Assembly: GCA_005883235.1 (NCBI GenBank)
Contig: VAYE01000226.1
Coordinates: 1-5,836, forward strand
Reading direction: 5' to 3'
DNA: 5,836 nucleotides
From: Actinomycetota bacterium
GTDB lineage: Bacteria; Actinomycetota; Thermoleophilia; Gaiellales; Gaiellaceae
Shown here: positions 1 to 5,618 of the stretch, one piece after another
How positions within the stretch are numbered: the first letter of the stretch is position 1
How the letters are laid out: every line of letters begins with the position of its first letter
The notes under the pieces: model-generated
The model's input: only the letters and a program-made list of their open reading frames with translations
What the model was told of the DNA's origin: nothing
Database searches by the model: none
Made by a program: the position numbers and the translations under genes

Positions 1-515
1 ACCCGCGCGCGGCGGAGGAGTTCTACCTCCGCACGTGGGCCGAGCCCTCCCTCGACGTGAACGGCATCCTCGGCGGCAAGCCCGGCGTGCGGAACACGAC
101 GATCTCGGCGCGGGCTTCGGCGGAATTCTCGATCCGGCTCGTGCCGGAGCAGGACGTGGAGACGATCGGCTCCGCCGCCGAGCGGTTGCTGCGGGCCACG
201 CTGCCGGAGGGAGCCGAGCTCGAGGTTCGCTTCGAAGGCATCGCGCCCGGCCTGATCCGGCCGGACGAGCCGGCGGTGCAGCTCGGCCTCGAGGCCTTCG
301 AGCGCGCCGTGGGGGTACGGCCCCTGCTCGTTCGCTCCGGAGGCTCGCTGCCGATCGTGCCTGCGCTCGCCGCGCGGGGAACGCCGACGATCCTGACCGG
401 GTTCTCGCTCCCGGACAGCAACATCCACTCCCCGAACGAGCGGCTCCCGGTAGAGCACTTCACGCTCGGCGCCGCCGCCGCGCGAGAGCTCTTCGTCAGC
501 CTCGCGAAGCTCTAG
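1..515 (+). CDS. M20-family metallopeptidase, C-terminal part (5' end outside window)
   Basis: The open frame enters from the window edge (first full codon at 3) and ends at TAG 513-515, giving about 170 residues. It covers the end of an M20 dimerisation domain and the closing part of the catalytic domain. Visible family signatures are PSLDVNGILGG, the strand with SIRLVPEQD, the RSGGSLPI segment and LPDSNIHSPNE. In M20 enzymes such as carboxypeptidase G2 the His of that last motif (codon 426-428) is a zinc ligand; the other ligands would lie upstream, outside the window. M20 enzymes are usually cytoplasmic and hydrolyse dipeptides, N-acyl amino acids or related amides; the substrate cannot be told here. 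GTG at 57 is an internal valine, not a start, because homology continues upstream of it. The visible part looks intact. Its stop overlaps the convergent HxlR stop by four bases. Confidence 0.9.
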   Translation, partial: PRAAEEFYLRTWAEPSLDVNGILGGKPGVRNTTISARASAEFSIRLVPEQDVETIGSAAERLLRATLPEGAELEVRFEGIAPGLIRPDEPAVQLGLEAFERAVGVRPLLVRSGGSLPIVPALAARGTPTILTGFSLPDSNIHSPNERLPVEHFTLGAAAARELFVSLAKL

Positions 516-859
516 ACCGAGACGACCGGCTCGTCCACGAGCCAGTCGTGCCCGAATTGCCGCATCTCGTCGATGATCGGCAGCAGCGCCTCGCCCTTGT
601 CGGTCAGCTCGTACTCGACGCGGGGCGGCGACTCGGGGTAGCTCCGCCGGACGACGATTCCCTCGTGCTCTAGTGCACGAAGGCGCTCGGAGAGCGTCCG
701 CGGGCTGATGCCGCAGCAGGAGTGCTCGAGCTCGGAGAACCGGCGCGCTCCCTCGGAGAGGTCGTGGACGAGGATCGCCGTCCACTTCGCGCCGACGATC
801 TCGGCACAGGCCGCAACCGAGCACGACGCGGCCTCGTGCACGGGGTTCATGGTCCGCAT
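512..859 (-). CDS. HxlR-family winged-helix transcriptional regulator
   Basis: A 115-residue protein, normal length for this family. It is a stand-alone winged-helix DNA-binding domain: the opening segment with EIVGAKWTAILVHDL (about residues 20-34), a recognition-helix region with GISPRTLSERLRALEHEGIV (about 50-69), a wing with PPRVEYELTDKG (about 78-89) and a C-terminal dimerisation helix. Cys13 and Cys18 lie near the N-terminus and Cys48-Cys49 just before the recognition helix; some HxlR proteins sense thiol-reactive compounds through cysteines, but that role here is only inference. The start is ATG 857-859. A second in-frame ATG lies three codons in, and no Shine-Dalgarno precedes either. 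The gene starts 18 nt after the acetamidase remnant on the same strand, so it may be co-transcribed, but a TAGAAT box 7 nt upstream could give it a leaderless transcript. It may regulate the adjacent transport/hydrolysis genes (inference). Confidence 0.92.
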   Translation of the reverse strand: MRTMNPVHEAASCSVAACAEIVGAKWTAILVHDLSEGARRFSELEHSCCGISPRTLSERLRALEHEGIVVRRSYPESPPRVEYELTDKGEALLPIIDEMRQFGHDWLVDEPVVSV

Positions 860-866
860 GGGTCGA

Positions 867-872
867 ATTCTA
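867..872 (-). promoter_or_regulatory. Candidate -10 box for a leaderless HxlR transcript
   Basis: Read on the minus strand, TAGAAT (5 of 6 matches to TATAAT) ends 7 nt before the HxlR ATG. In actinobacteria, leaderless genes typically carry a TAnnnT box at about this distance, so transcription would start at or next to the A of the ATG. No good -35 element is seen, and the lack of a Shine-Dalgarno fits. This is a prediction from spacing and motif only. Confidence 0.45.
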
Positions 873-877
873 CTCGC

Positions 878-1676
878 CTACCGAAACGGCCTCGGCGTGG
901 CGTCCAGCTTGGGGATCGAGAACCTGGCGATCGTCCCGAAGTGCGGCGCCGGCTTGCAAGCCTGGGCGACACCGGCGTCGCAGGCGACGGACAGGAAGAT
1001 GAAGGCGTCCTCGATCGAGAGCTCCCACTGGTCGACGAGGAGCCGCGCCGCCTCCTCCGCGCAGAGCCGGAGCGCCTCGTCGTAGTCGTCGGCGGTCGCG
1101 TGCGGGATCCAGCGGTCGGCGAGCTCGGTCACGGGCCACGTCGCCTGCTTGCCCTTCAAGAGATCGAAGCGCACCGTGACCTCGCCGGCGATCTCGACCC
1201 CCGTGAAGCAGATCTCGCCGTCGCCCATCGAGGCGTGCATGTCGCCGACCGCGAACATTCCGCCGGGGCGGCGCACTGGGAAGTAGATGCGCGCGCCGGC
1301 CCCGTGCAGATGGTCGTCGAGGTTGCCGCCGTGCCGGCCGGCGAGCCCGTTCGAGAGCTCCTCGCCGTCGGTCGCGACCCCGACGACGCCGACCATCGGC
1401 CGCGCCGGGAAGCTGACGCGGTCGTTCATGTGGATCAATCAGCGAGTCGCCCGGCTCGGCGCCCTTGACGGCCACCGGGCCGGTCGCGCTGTTGATCCGC
1501 TCGAGGTCGATCTCGGTGACGAGGTCGTCCTCGGAGCGAATCTGGCCGGTGAAGCAGTCGTTCGTCTCGAAGACGACGGTCTCTCCGGGCTCGACCTCGA
1601 GAACGGGCTCGAGGTCGGGGCCGAAGGACCAGATGATCTGGTCACGCCCGAGCCGGTGCTCGACTGCGGTCGCCAT
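878..1676 (-). pseudogene. Acetamidase/formamidase family gene, broken by internal deletion and frameshift
   Basis: Two frames hold the two ends of one FmdA/AmdA-type amidase, which hydrolyses formamide, acetamide or similar amides to ammonia and the acid. The N-terminal part (ATG 1674-1676 to about 1440) carries VEPGETVVFETNDCFTGQI, then INSATGPVAV and KGAEPGDSL at residues 71-79. The C-terminal part lies in another frame (from about 1438 to TAG 878-880) with PARPMVGVVGVATDGEE, GRHGGNLD, GDMHASMGDGEIC and DAFIFLSVACDAGVAQ. In intact relatives roughly 40 residues separate GAEPGD and the PxRPMxGVxGVA motif; here they nearly touch, so a block is missing as well as the frame. The C-terminal frame has a TGA directly before a TTG (1436-1438), so it could only be made separately. 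The ATG abuts the permease TAG, with GGAG three bases before it. Probably inactive, or an assembly error. Confidence 0.85.
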
Positions 1677-3149
1677 CTACTCCGGAGGGACGGCCGGGCC
1701 TGCGATGCCGACCGGCCGAACGTCCTCGAGGAAGAGCTGGTCGATGTTCTCGAGGATCCTCCGCGGCACGAACGCCGTGACGATGATCCCGCCGACGATC
1801 CAGCCGAGCGCCACCCAGACGGCGTACCTGATCGGGTACGCGGGGAGCGGGAAGTACTGGTAGTAGAGCGGTGGGACGAACACCGCCGCGCCGAGGATCG
1901 GGATCACCCAGTGTGTCCACCGGTTGAAGACCTCGTGGCGCCGGGAGAAGTACACGACCGTCCCCATGCAGACGATGATGTAGACCACGATCACGACGAT
2001 CGTCACGGCCGTCGCGATGATGCTGAACGCCGTGATCAGGTCTCCGTAGCGCCAGCCGAGCAGCAGCGACACGGCGAGCCCGAGGATCGTCTGGGCGATG
2101 ATCGCGACGTGCGGCGTCTTGTGCACGGGGTGCGTCTTCGCGAATGCGCGCGGGAGCACGCCGTTTCGGCCCAGCGCGTACATCACGCGTGAGGCCGCGT
2201 TCACGCCTGCATTCGAGTTCGCGAGGGCGGAGTTGACGATCGCCGCGAAGACGAGCACCCAGCCGCCGCCCCAGAACACGATCCCGAGGTCGCGCCAGGG
2301 GTTCGCGGCGGAGGTCGCCACGCTCGTGAACCTGTCGAAGCCTGTTCCGATCACCCACGCGTACGAGCACAGGACGTAGAAGAGGCCGATGCCGATCGCG
2401 GAGAAGACGACCGCGCGCGGCACCGTCCAGCGCGGGTTGCGCGCCTCCTCGCCGAGCGGGGCCGCCGACTCGAAGCCGATGAACGCCAGCACGGCGAAGA
2501 CCATCCCCTTGAAGATCCCGTTGTAGGTCCCGGCCGCCGCGTGGGTGGGGTTGAACGTCTGCACGGTCAGGTCGCCGGCGTTCGAGGCCAGCATCCACAC
2601 CGAGAGCGCGACGAAGACGGCGATCTCGAAGACTCCGAGCAGGACGCCCGCCTGCGTCGACAGGCGGATGTCGCGATACGTGAGGAAGAAGACGATGCCT
2701 GCCGCGAGCAGGATCCAGATCCACCACTGGCCCGAGTAATGCCAGTGCAGCCCGTGGTGGTTGCTGGCGACGACGTCCTTCGTCGTCCACGCGAAGATCA
2801 GGAAGAGGAGGGGCGCGACGAGCGGCTGGAAGAGCAGATACGCCCAGCCGACCATGAACCCGGCCTGCGGCCCGAGCGCGCGGGCGACGTACGTGTAGAG
2901 GCCGCCCGCCGACGGCATCTCCTTCGCCAGCTGGCCGATCGACACCGCGACGCACGTGCAACCGACGAGCGCCAGCAGGACGGAGAGCGGCAGCGCGGGC
3001 CCCGCGAACTGGATCGAGATCAGGATCGAGAACGCGATCGCGGCGCCGGGCGCCATGTGCGTGACCGACTGGAAGAGGACCTGCGGCAGGCCGATCGATT
3101 GCTCGCGCAGGTGGTCGAAGGTCCGGGCCGGAACTCGTGCAGACTCCAT
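1677..3149 (-). CDS. APC-superfamily amino acid/amine permease
   Basis: A 490-residue polytopic inner-membrane transporter, full length for APC-type permeases with about 12 membrane segments. Family marks in order: the broken first helix with HMAPGAAIAF (residues 31-40), the loop KEMPSAGGLYTYVARALG (76-93) before GFMVGWAYLL, the FIGFESAAPLGEEARNP motif (223-239), and a central helix region with NSNAGVNAASRVMYALGRNG (311-330). Hydrophobic segments follow to about residue 460, with a cytosolic tail. Such proteins are proton- or cation-coupled carriers of amino acids, polyamines or related amines; the substrate cannot be assigned. ATG 3147-3149 is chosen because AGGAGG precedes it by 4 nt and the protein then begins as family members do. 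A frame 30 codons longer starts inside a repeat at a GTG and encodes an Arg-rich, unfamily-like leader. It ends directly against the acetamidase ATG, so the pair is probably co-translated. Confidence 0.93.
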   Translation of the reverse strand: MESARVPARTFDHLREQSIGLPQVLFQSVTHMAPGAAIAFSILISIQFAGPALPLSVLLALVGCTCVAVSIGQLAKEMPSAGGLYTYVARALGPQAGFMVGWAYLLFQPLVAPLLFLIFAWTTKDVVASNHHGLHWHYSGQWWIWILLAAGIVFFLTYRDIRLSTQAGVLLGVFEIAVFVALSVWMLASNAGDLTVQTFNPTHAAAGTYNGIFKGMVFAVLAFIGFESAAPLGEEARNPRWTVPRAVVFSAIGIGLFYVLCSYAWVIGTGFDRFTSVATSAANPWRDLGIVFWGGGWVLVFAAIVNSALANSNAGVNAASRVMYALGRNGVLPRAFAKTHPVHKTPHVAIIAQTILGLAVSLLLGWRYGDLITAFSIIATAVTIVVIVVYIIVCMGTVVYFSRRHEVFNRWTHWVIPILGAAVFVPPLYYQYFPLPAYPIRYAVWVALGWIVGGIIVTAFVPRRILENIDQLFLEDVRPVGIAGPAVPPE

Positions 3150-3153
3150 CACG

Positions 3154-3159
3154 CCTCCT
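3154..3159 (-). promoter_or_regulatory. Ribosome binding site deciding the permease start
   Basis: On the minus strand a perfect AGGAGG lies 4 nt before ATG 3147-3149. It is the strongest Shine-Dalgarno in the minus-strand gene group and selects this start over the longer frame. Confidence 0.8.
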
Positions 3160-3182
3160 CGCTCGCCTCTTCGCCCCGCGCG

Positions 3183-3211
3183 ATGCTTTCGGATTGGAAG
3201 CGGCCGGTCAA
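3183..3211 (-). promoter_or_regulatory. Weak candidate promoter for the permease
   Basis: Read on the minus strand, TTGACC (3211-3206, 5 of 6 to the -35 consensus) is followed after 17 nt by AAGCAT (3188-3183, only 3 of 6 to the -10 consensus). It lies in the 187-nt spacer after the amidohydrolase and 11 nt downstream of one repeat copy, so that repeat could act as an operator. The -10 match is poor, so this is tentative. Confidence 0.25.
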
Positions 3212-3222
3212 GCGCGCCTTTT

Positions 3223-3245
3223 GTCACGGTGTCTGACACCGGGAC
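3223..3245. repeat. Intergenic repeat, copy 1 (contains near-perfect palindrome GGTGTCTGACACC)
   Basis: The unit begins GTCACG and ends with the 15-base block GTCTGACACCGGGAC (3231-3245), which recurs exactly at 3308-3322. In this copy GGTGTCTGACACC (3228-3240) is an odd-length palindrome with six-base arms around a central T. As RNA on either strand it could fold as a six-pair hairpin CGGTGT/ACACCG with a three-base loop. No U-run follows on the minus strand, so it is not a classical terminator for the amidohydrolase. It may be a dispersed palindromic element or an operator. Confidence 0.7.
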
Positions 3246-3286
3246 AGGTCGCGCGATCGCTCACCGGTAGCCCGCCCCGCGCGCCA

Positions 3287-3304
3287 CGTGACGGTTTCGT
3301 CACG
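3287..3304. other. Perfect 7-bp hairpin CGTGACG-GTTT-CGTCACG
   Basis: Two seven-base arms (3287-3293 and 3298-3304) are exact reverse complements around a four-base loop. It lies 33 nt past the amidohydrolase stop on that gene's strand, and its right arm overlaps the start of repeat copy 2. No T-run follows, so a rho-independent terminator is not well supported; RNA stabilisation or a protein binding site are alternatives. Confidence 0.55.
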
Positions 3305-3322
3305 CTGGTCTGACACCGGGAC
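3299..3322. repeat. Intergenic repeat, copy 2 (one palindrome arm degraded)
   Basis: This copy shares GTCACG at the left and the 15-base block GTCTGACACCGGGAC (3308-3322) with copy 1, 77 nt away in the same orientation. The left arm reads CTGGTC rather than GGTGTC, so the palindrome is lost while the right half is unchanged. It ends 14 nt from the amidohydrolase stop codon. Confidence 0.7.
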
Positions 3323-3336
3323 CTGGCCGCGGCGGC

Positions 3337-4752
3337 CTAGTCCCAGGGGGGCGGGTTGTACACCCAGCGGCCGCCGACCATCGTCGCGACAACCTGCACC
3401 TCCCGCAGCTCTTTCGCCTCGCACTCGAACGGGTCACGGTCGAGGACGACCAGGTCGGCCAGGAAGCCGGGGACGAGCTTGCCGCGGCGGCGCTCGTCGC
3501 CCGCCAGCCAGGCCGGCGCGACAGTGGTCGCCTCGAGCGCCTGCTCGAGCGTCACCGTCTGCTCGGAGTGCCAGGCCGGCCGCTCGTCGATCGTCCGCAG
3601 GACGCCGGCGCACACGCCGGCCCACGGGTCGAGCTCCTCGATCGGCGCGTCGGAGCCGTTCGCGACCACCGCGCCCGACTCGAGCAGCGACCGGTACGCG
3701 TACGCGCCGTCCGTCTTCCCGGCCCAGAAGCGGTCGGCGAGGTCGCGGTCGGACGGCGCATGGCTGAACTGGACCGAGGCGGCGACGCCGAGCCGTGCGA
3801 ACCGGGGCAGATCCTCGGGCGTCAGGAGCTGGGCGTGCTCGATGCGCGGACGCAGGCCGATCGGGGCCCAAACCTCCTGCGTCGCCTCGAAGGCGTCGAG
3901 GGCCTCGCGGTTCGCCAGGTCGCCGATCGCGTGCACCGCTACCGGGAAGCCCGCGGCGGCGCCGCGACGCACCACGTCCTCCAGCGCCTCGCGGCCGGTG
4001 ATCTCGACCCCGGAGCCGTCGAGCATCCGCGCGGTCTGGGAGCCGAGCGTGCCGTCCATGAACGCCTTCAGGTAGCCGATCCGAAGCATCGGGTCGCCGA
4101 AGCCGCTGCGCAGGCCGAGCGCGGCGAGCTCCGAGACCTGCTCGTGCGGCACCGACTGCCAGACGCGAAGCGTAAGTGCCCCCTCGCCGGCGAGCCGCTG
4201 CCAGAAGCGGAGCGCGCCGCGCCAGCCGTCCTTGTCGTGGACGGCCGTGACCCCTCGGGACACCGCCACTCGCAGGCCCTCCCGCATCGCGTCCACCGAC
4301 TCCTCGTCCGACGGCGCGGCGAAGGAGTCGCGGAAGTGCCACGCGCACTTCTCCCGCAGGACACCCGTCGGCTCTCCGCGCTCGTCGACCTCGACCACGC
4401 CACCAGGAACCTGCAGCTGCCCGTTCGCGCGCGCGAGCCCGGCCGAGTTGAGCCAGAGCGAGTGGTAGTCCTTGGCCATCAGCGCGGCCGGCGTGTCGCC
4501 GGTGACGCGGTCGAGCGCCTCTTTCGTCGGCTCGACGGGCGGGTTCCACTCGCCGCTCCACGGGAAGTGGACGTGGGCGTCGTTGAAACCAGGGAGGACG
4601 CAGCGCCCGCCGAGGTCGACGCGCTCCGGGCTCGGGAGCGCCACCTCGTGCGTGCCCACCCCGCCCGCGACGAGCTCTCCGGCGATCGCGAGCGCCCGCG
4701 CGACCGGCAGGCTCGGCTCCATCGTCCGGACGACGCCGTTCTCGAGGATCAC
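3337..4752 (-). CDS. YtcJ/NfdA-like amidohydrolase (Amidohydro_3), internally shortened
   Basis: A 471-residue metal-dependent hydrolase of the amidohydrolase superfamily, group of YtcJ and N-substituted formamide deformylase. Visible active-site motifs are DAHVH (His60, His62), the Lys of GYLKAFMDGT (Lys229), AVHAIGD (His274), RIEHAQ (His306) and NGSDAP (Asp368). The C-terminal beta-sandwich closes with KLVPGFLADLVVLDRDP and MVGGRWVYNP. Relatives are usually about 520-550 residues. Here HVHFP (to residue 64) runs straight into WSGEWNPPVEPTKEALD, whereas relatives have roughly 45-50 residues between the HxH strand and this segment, so an in-frame deletion near 4560 is inferred. All listed metal ligands remain, but the lost block is part of the barrel, so activity is doubtful. 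The GTG start (4750-4752) has no Shine-Dalgarno. It probably acted on an amide or formamide whose products fit the neighbouring permease and amidase (inference). Confidence 0.85.
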   Translation of the reverse strand: MILENGVVRTMEPSLPVARALAIAGELVAGGVGTHEVALPSPERVDLGGRCVLPGFNDAHVHFPWSGEWNPPVEPTKEALDRVTGDTPAALMAKDYHSLWLNSAGLARANGQLQVPGGVVEVDERGEPTGVLREKCAWHFRDSFAAPSDEESVDAMREGLRVAVSRGVTAVHDKDGWRGALRFWQRLAGEGALTLRVWQSVPHEQVSELAALGLRSGFGDPMLRIGYLKAFMDGTLGSQTARMLDGSGVEITGREALEDVVRRGAAAGFPVAVHAIGDLANREALDAFEATQEVWAPIGLRPRIEHAQLLTPEDLPRFARLGVAASVQFSHAPSDRDLADRFWAGKTDGAYAYRSLLESGAVVANGSDAPIEELDPWAGVCAGVLRTIDERPAWHSEQTVTLEQALEATTVAPAWLAGDERRRGKLVPGFLADLVVLDRDPFECEAKELREVQVVATMVGGRWVYNPPPWD

Positions 4753-4760
4753 GATGGAAG

Positions 4761-4766
4761 AATCTA
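4761..4766 (-). promoter_or_regulatory. Candidate -10 box for a leaderless amidohydrolase transcript
   Basis: On the minus strand TAGATT (TAnnnT type) ends 8 nt before the GTG start of the amidohydrolase. No ribosome binding site is present, and only 17 nt separate this start from the divergent VOC start, so a leaderless transcript is the simplest reading. The -35 region would fall inside the VOC reading frame. Confidence 0.35.
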
Positions 4767-4769
4767 GAC

Positions 4770-4934
4770 GTGTTCGACCACGTGACGGTCCGGGTCTCCG
4801 ACCTCGAGGCGTCGAAGCGCTTCTACGACCTCGTCTTCGCGCCGGTGGCGGGGTTCCGGCTCGCCGCCGAGCTCGAAGATCGAGCGCTCGACCCCGACGG
4901 GAACACCGTCGAAGCCGTCTTCCACGACCGCTAA
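4770..4934 (+). pseudogene. VOC-family (glyoxalase/dioxygenase fold) gene remnant with internal deletion
   Basis: Only 54 codons, from GTG 4770-4772 to TAA 4932-4934. The beginning, FDHVTVRVSDLEASKRFYD, is the first strand and helix of a VOC domain, with His4 at the usual metal-ligand position. The end, LDPDGNTVEAVFHD, is the last strand pair with Glu48 at the usual final ligand position. Single-domain relatives are about 120-130 residues, so about 65-75 residues between ELED (34-37) and LDPDGN (40-45) are missing, in frame. The fold cannot form as a normal module from what is left, so the gene is probably inactive, or the block was lost in assembly. The original reaction cannot be told; the superfamily includes glyoxalases, ring-cleavage dioxygenases and resistance proteins. 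A weak GGAAG lies at 4756-4760. It diverges from the amidohydrolase with 17 nt between the start codons. Confidence 0.75.
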
Positions 4935-4938
4935 CCGG

Positions 4939-4967
4939 TTGACGAGCGCCGCGAAGCGCCAGAGAAT
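4939..4967 (+). promoter_or_regulatory. Candidate promoter for the DUF1326 pair
   Basis: TTGACG (4939-4944, 5 of 6 to the -35 consensus), a 17-nt spacer, then GAGAAT (4962-4967, 4 of 6 to the -10 consensus). Transcription would start near 4974 and leave a leader of about 27 nt containing the GGGAGGG ribosome binding site. It lies just after the VOC stop codon and would make the DUF1326 genes independent of the VOC remnant. Confidence 0.45.
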
Positions 4968-5000
4968 CGCCTGCACGGGGTCTTCGACGAGGGAGGGACG

Positions 5001-5603
5001 ATGGCCTGGCGCCTTCGAGGCACCTATTTCGAGAACTGCAACTGCGACGTCCTGTGTCCGTGCGGCGCGAGCAGCTTCCTGCTTCCCGCCGATCAGGAGC
5101 GGTGTCGCGTCGTACTCGTCTTCCACGTCGACGACGGCGAGATCGACGGCCTGGACGTGAGCGGGCTCAGCCTCGCGCTGCTCGCCGACACGCCCGGGAT
5201 GATGATCGAGGGCAACTGGCGCGTGGGCGTCTTCATGGACGCGAACGCCTCGCAGGAGCAAGCCGAGGCCCTGGGCGCGGTCTTCTCCGGGCAGAAGGGC
5301 GGCCCGATGGCGAACTTCGCGCCGCTGATCGGCGAGCAGCTCGGCATGGAGACGGCGCCGATCGAGTACTCGAACGGTGGCGTCAAGAGCCGCGTCAAGA
5401 TCGGCGACCTCGTCGAGCTCGAGACCGAGGACATCGTCCCGGAAGGCATGTCGGAGCCGACGAAGCTCGTCGGGATCACCCATCCCGCGAACACGACCCT
5501 CACCGTCGGGCGCGCCACGAAGTCACGCGTGAACGCGTTCGGCCTCGACTTCTCGAGCGAGGGGAAGAACGCGCATGCCGCGCCGTTCTCCTGGTCCGAC
5601 TGA
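5001..5603 (+). CDS. DUF1326 domain protein, first of a tandem pair
   Basis: A 200-residue soluble protein of normal DUF1326 length with no signal peptide or membrane segment, so probably cytoplasmic. The N-terminal family motif is ENCNCDVLCPCG, with Cys13, Cys15, Cys19 and Cys21, followed by Cys35 in DQERCR. Further conserved stretches are DVSGLSLALLADTPG, GNWRVGVFMDANAS, the segment with AVFSGQKGGPMA, HPANTTLTVGRA and, at the end, FGLDFSSEGKNAHAAPFSW. The clustered cysteines suggest metal binding or thiol chemistry, but I know of no established function. ATG 5001-5003 follows GGGAGGG (4991-4997) closely and matches the usual MAWRxxGxYFENCNC opening. The gene looks complete, unlike its upstream neighbour. 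A second DUF1326 gene starts 15 nt downstream, so both are probably on one transcript from a promoter near 4939-4967. Confidence 0.93.
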   Translation: MAWRLRGTYFENCNCDVLCPCGASSFLLPADQERCRVVLVFHVDDGEIDGLDVSGLSLALLADTPGMMIEGNWRVGVFMDANASQEQAEALGAVFSGQKGGPMANFAPLIGEQLGMETAPIEYSNGGVKSRVKIGDLVELETEDIVPEGMSEPTKLVGITHPANTTLTVGRATKSRVNAFGLDFSSEGKNAHAAPFSWSD

Positions 5604-5618
5604 CGAGAGGAGCTGACT

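Noticed and set aside
1430..1445. Programmed ribosomal frameshift joining the two acetamidase halves
   Set aside because: No slippery heptamer is seen, and a shift would not restore the roughly 40 residues missing between the halves.
722..1468. Long plus-strand open frame opposite the regulator and acetamidase
   Set aside because: Arg/Asp/Val-rich composition typical of the antisense of a GC-rich gene; the minus-strand frames carry clear family motifs.
1439..1645. Third minus-strand frame opening inside the acetamidase N-terminal half
   Set aside because: Ser/Arg/Thr/Pro-rich shadow of the real frame with no family signature.
2541..3236. Plus-strand open frame opposite the permease
   Set aside because: Low-complexity, charge-rich translation with no recognisable family, directly opposite strong membrane-protein homology.
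3150..3239. Thirty-codon N-terminal extension of the permease
   Set aside because: It starts at a GTG inside the intergenic repeat, encodes an Arg-rich leader unlike the family, and an AGGAGG marks the later ATG.
3150..3336. Riboswitch or small RNA in the spacer before the permease
   Set aside because: Apart from the two repeats and one short hairpin I see no conserved riboswitch architecture and no T-run terminator.
3434..4767. Long open frames on both strands overlapping the amidohydrolase
   Set aside because: Arg/Ala/Gly/Pro-rich shadow translations; all catalytic motifs are in the 3337-4752 minus frame.
4754..4942. ATG at 4754 as the start of the gene downstream of the amidohydrolase
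   Set aside because: It is in a different frame from the VOC homology, which begins at GTG 4770.
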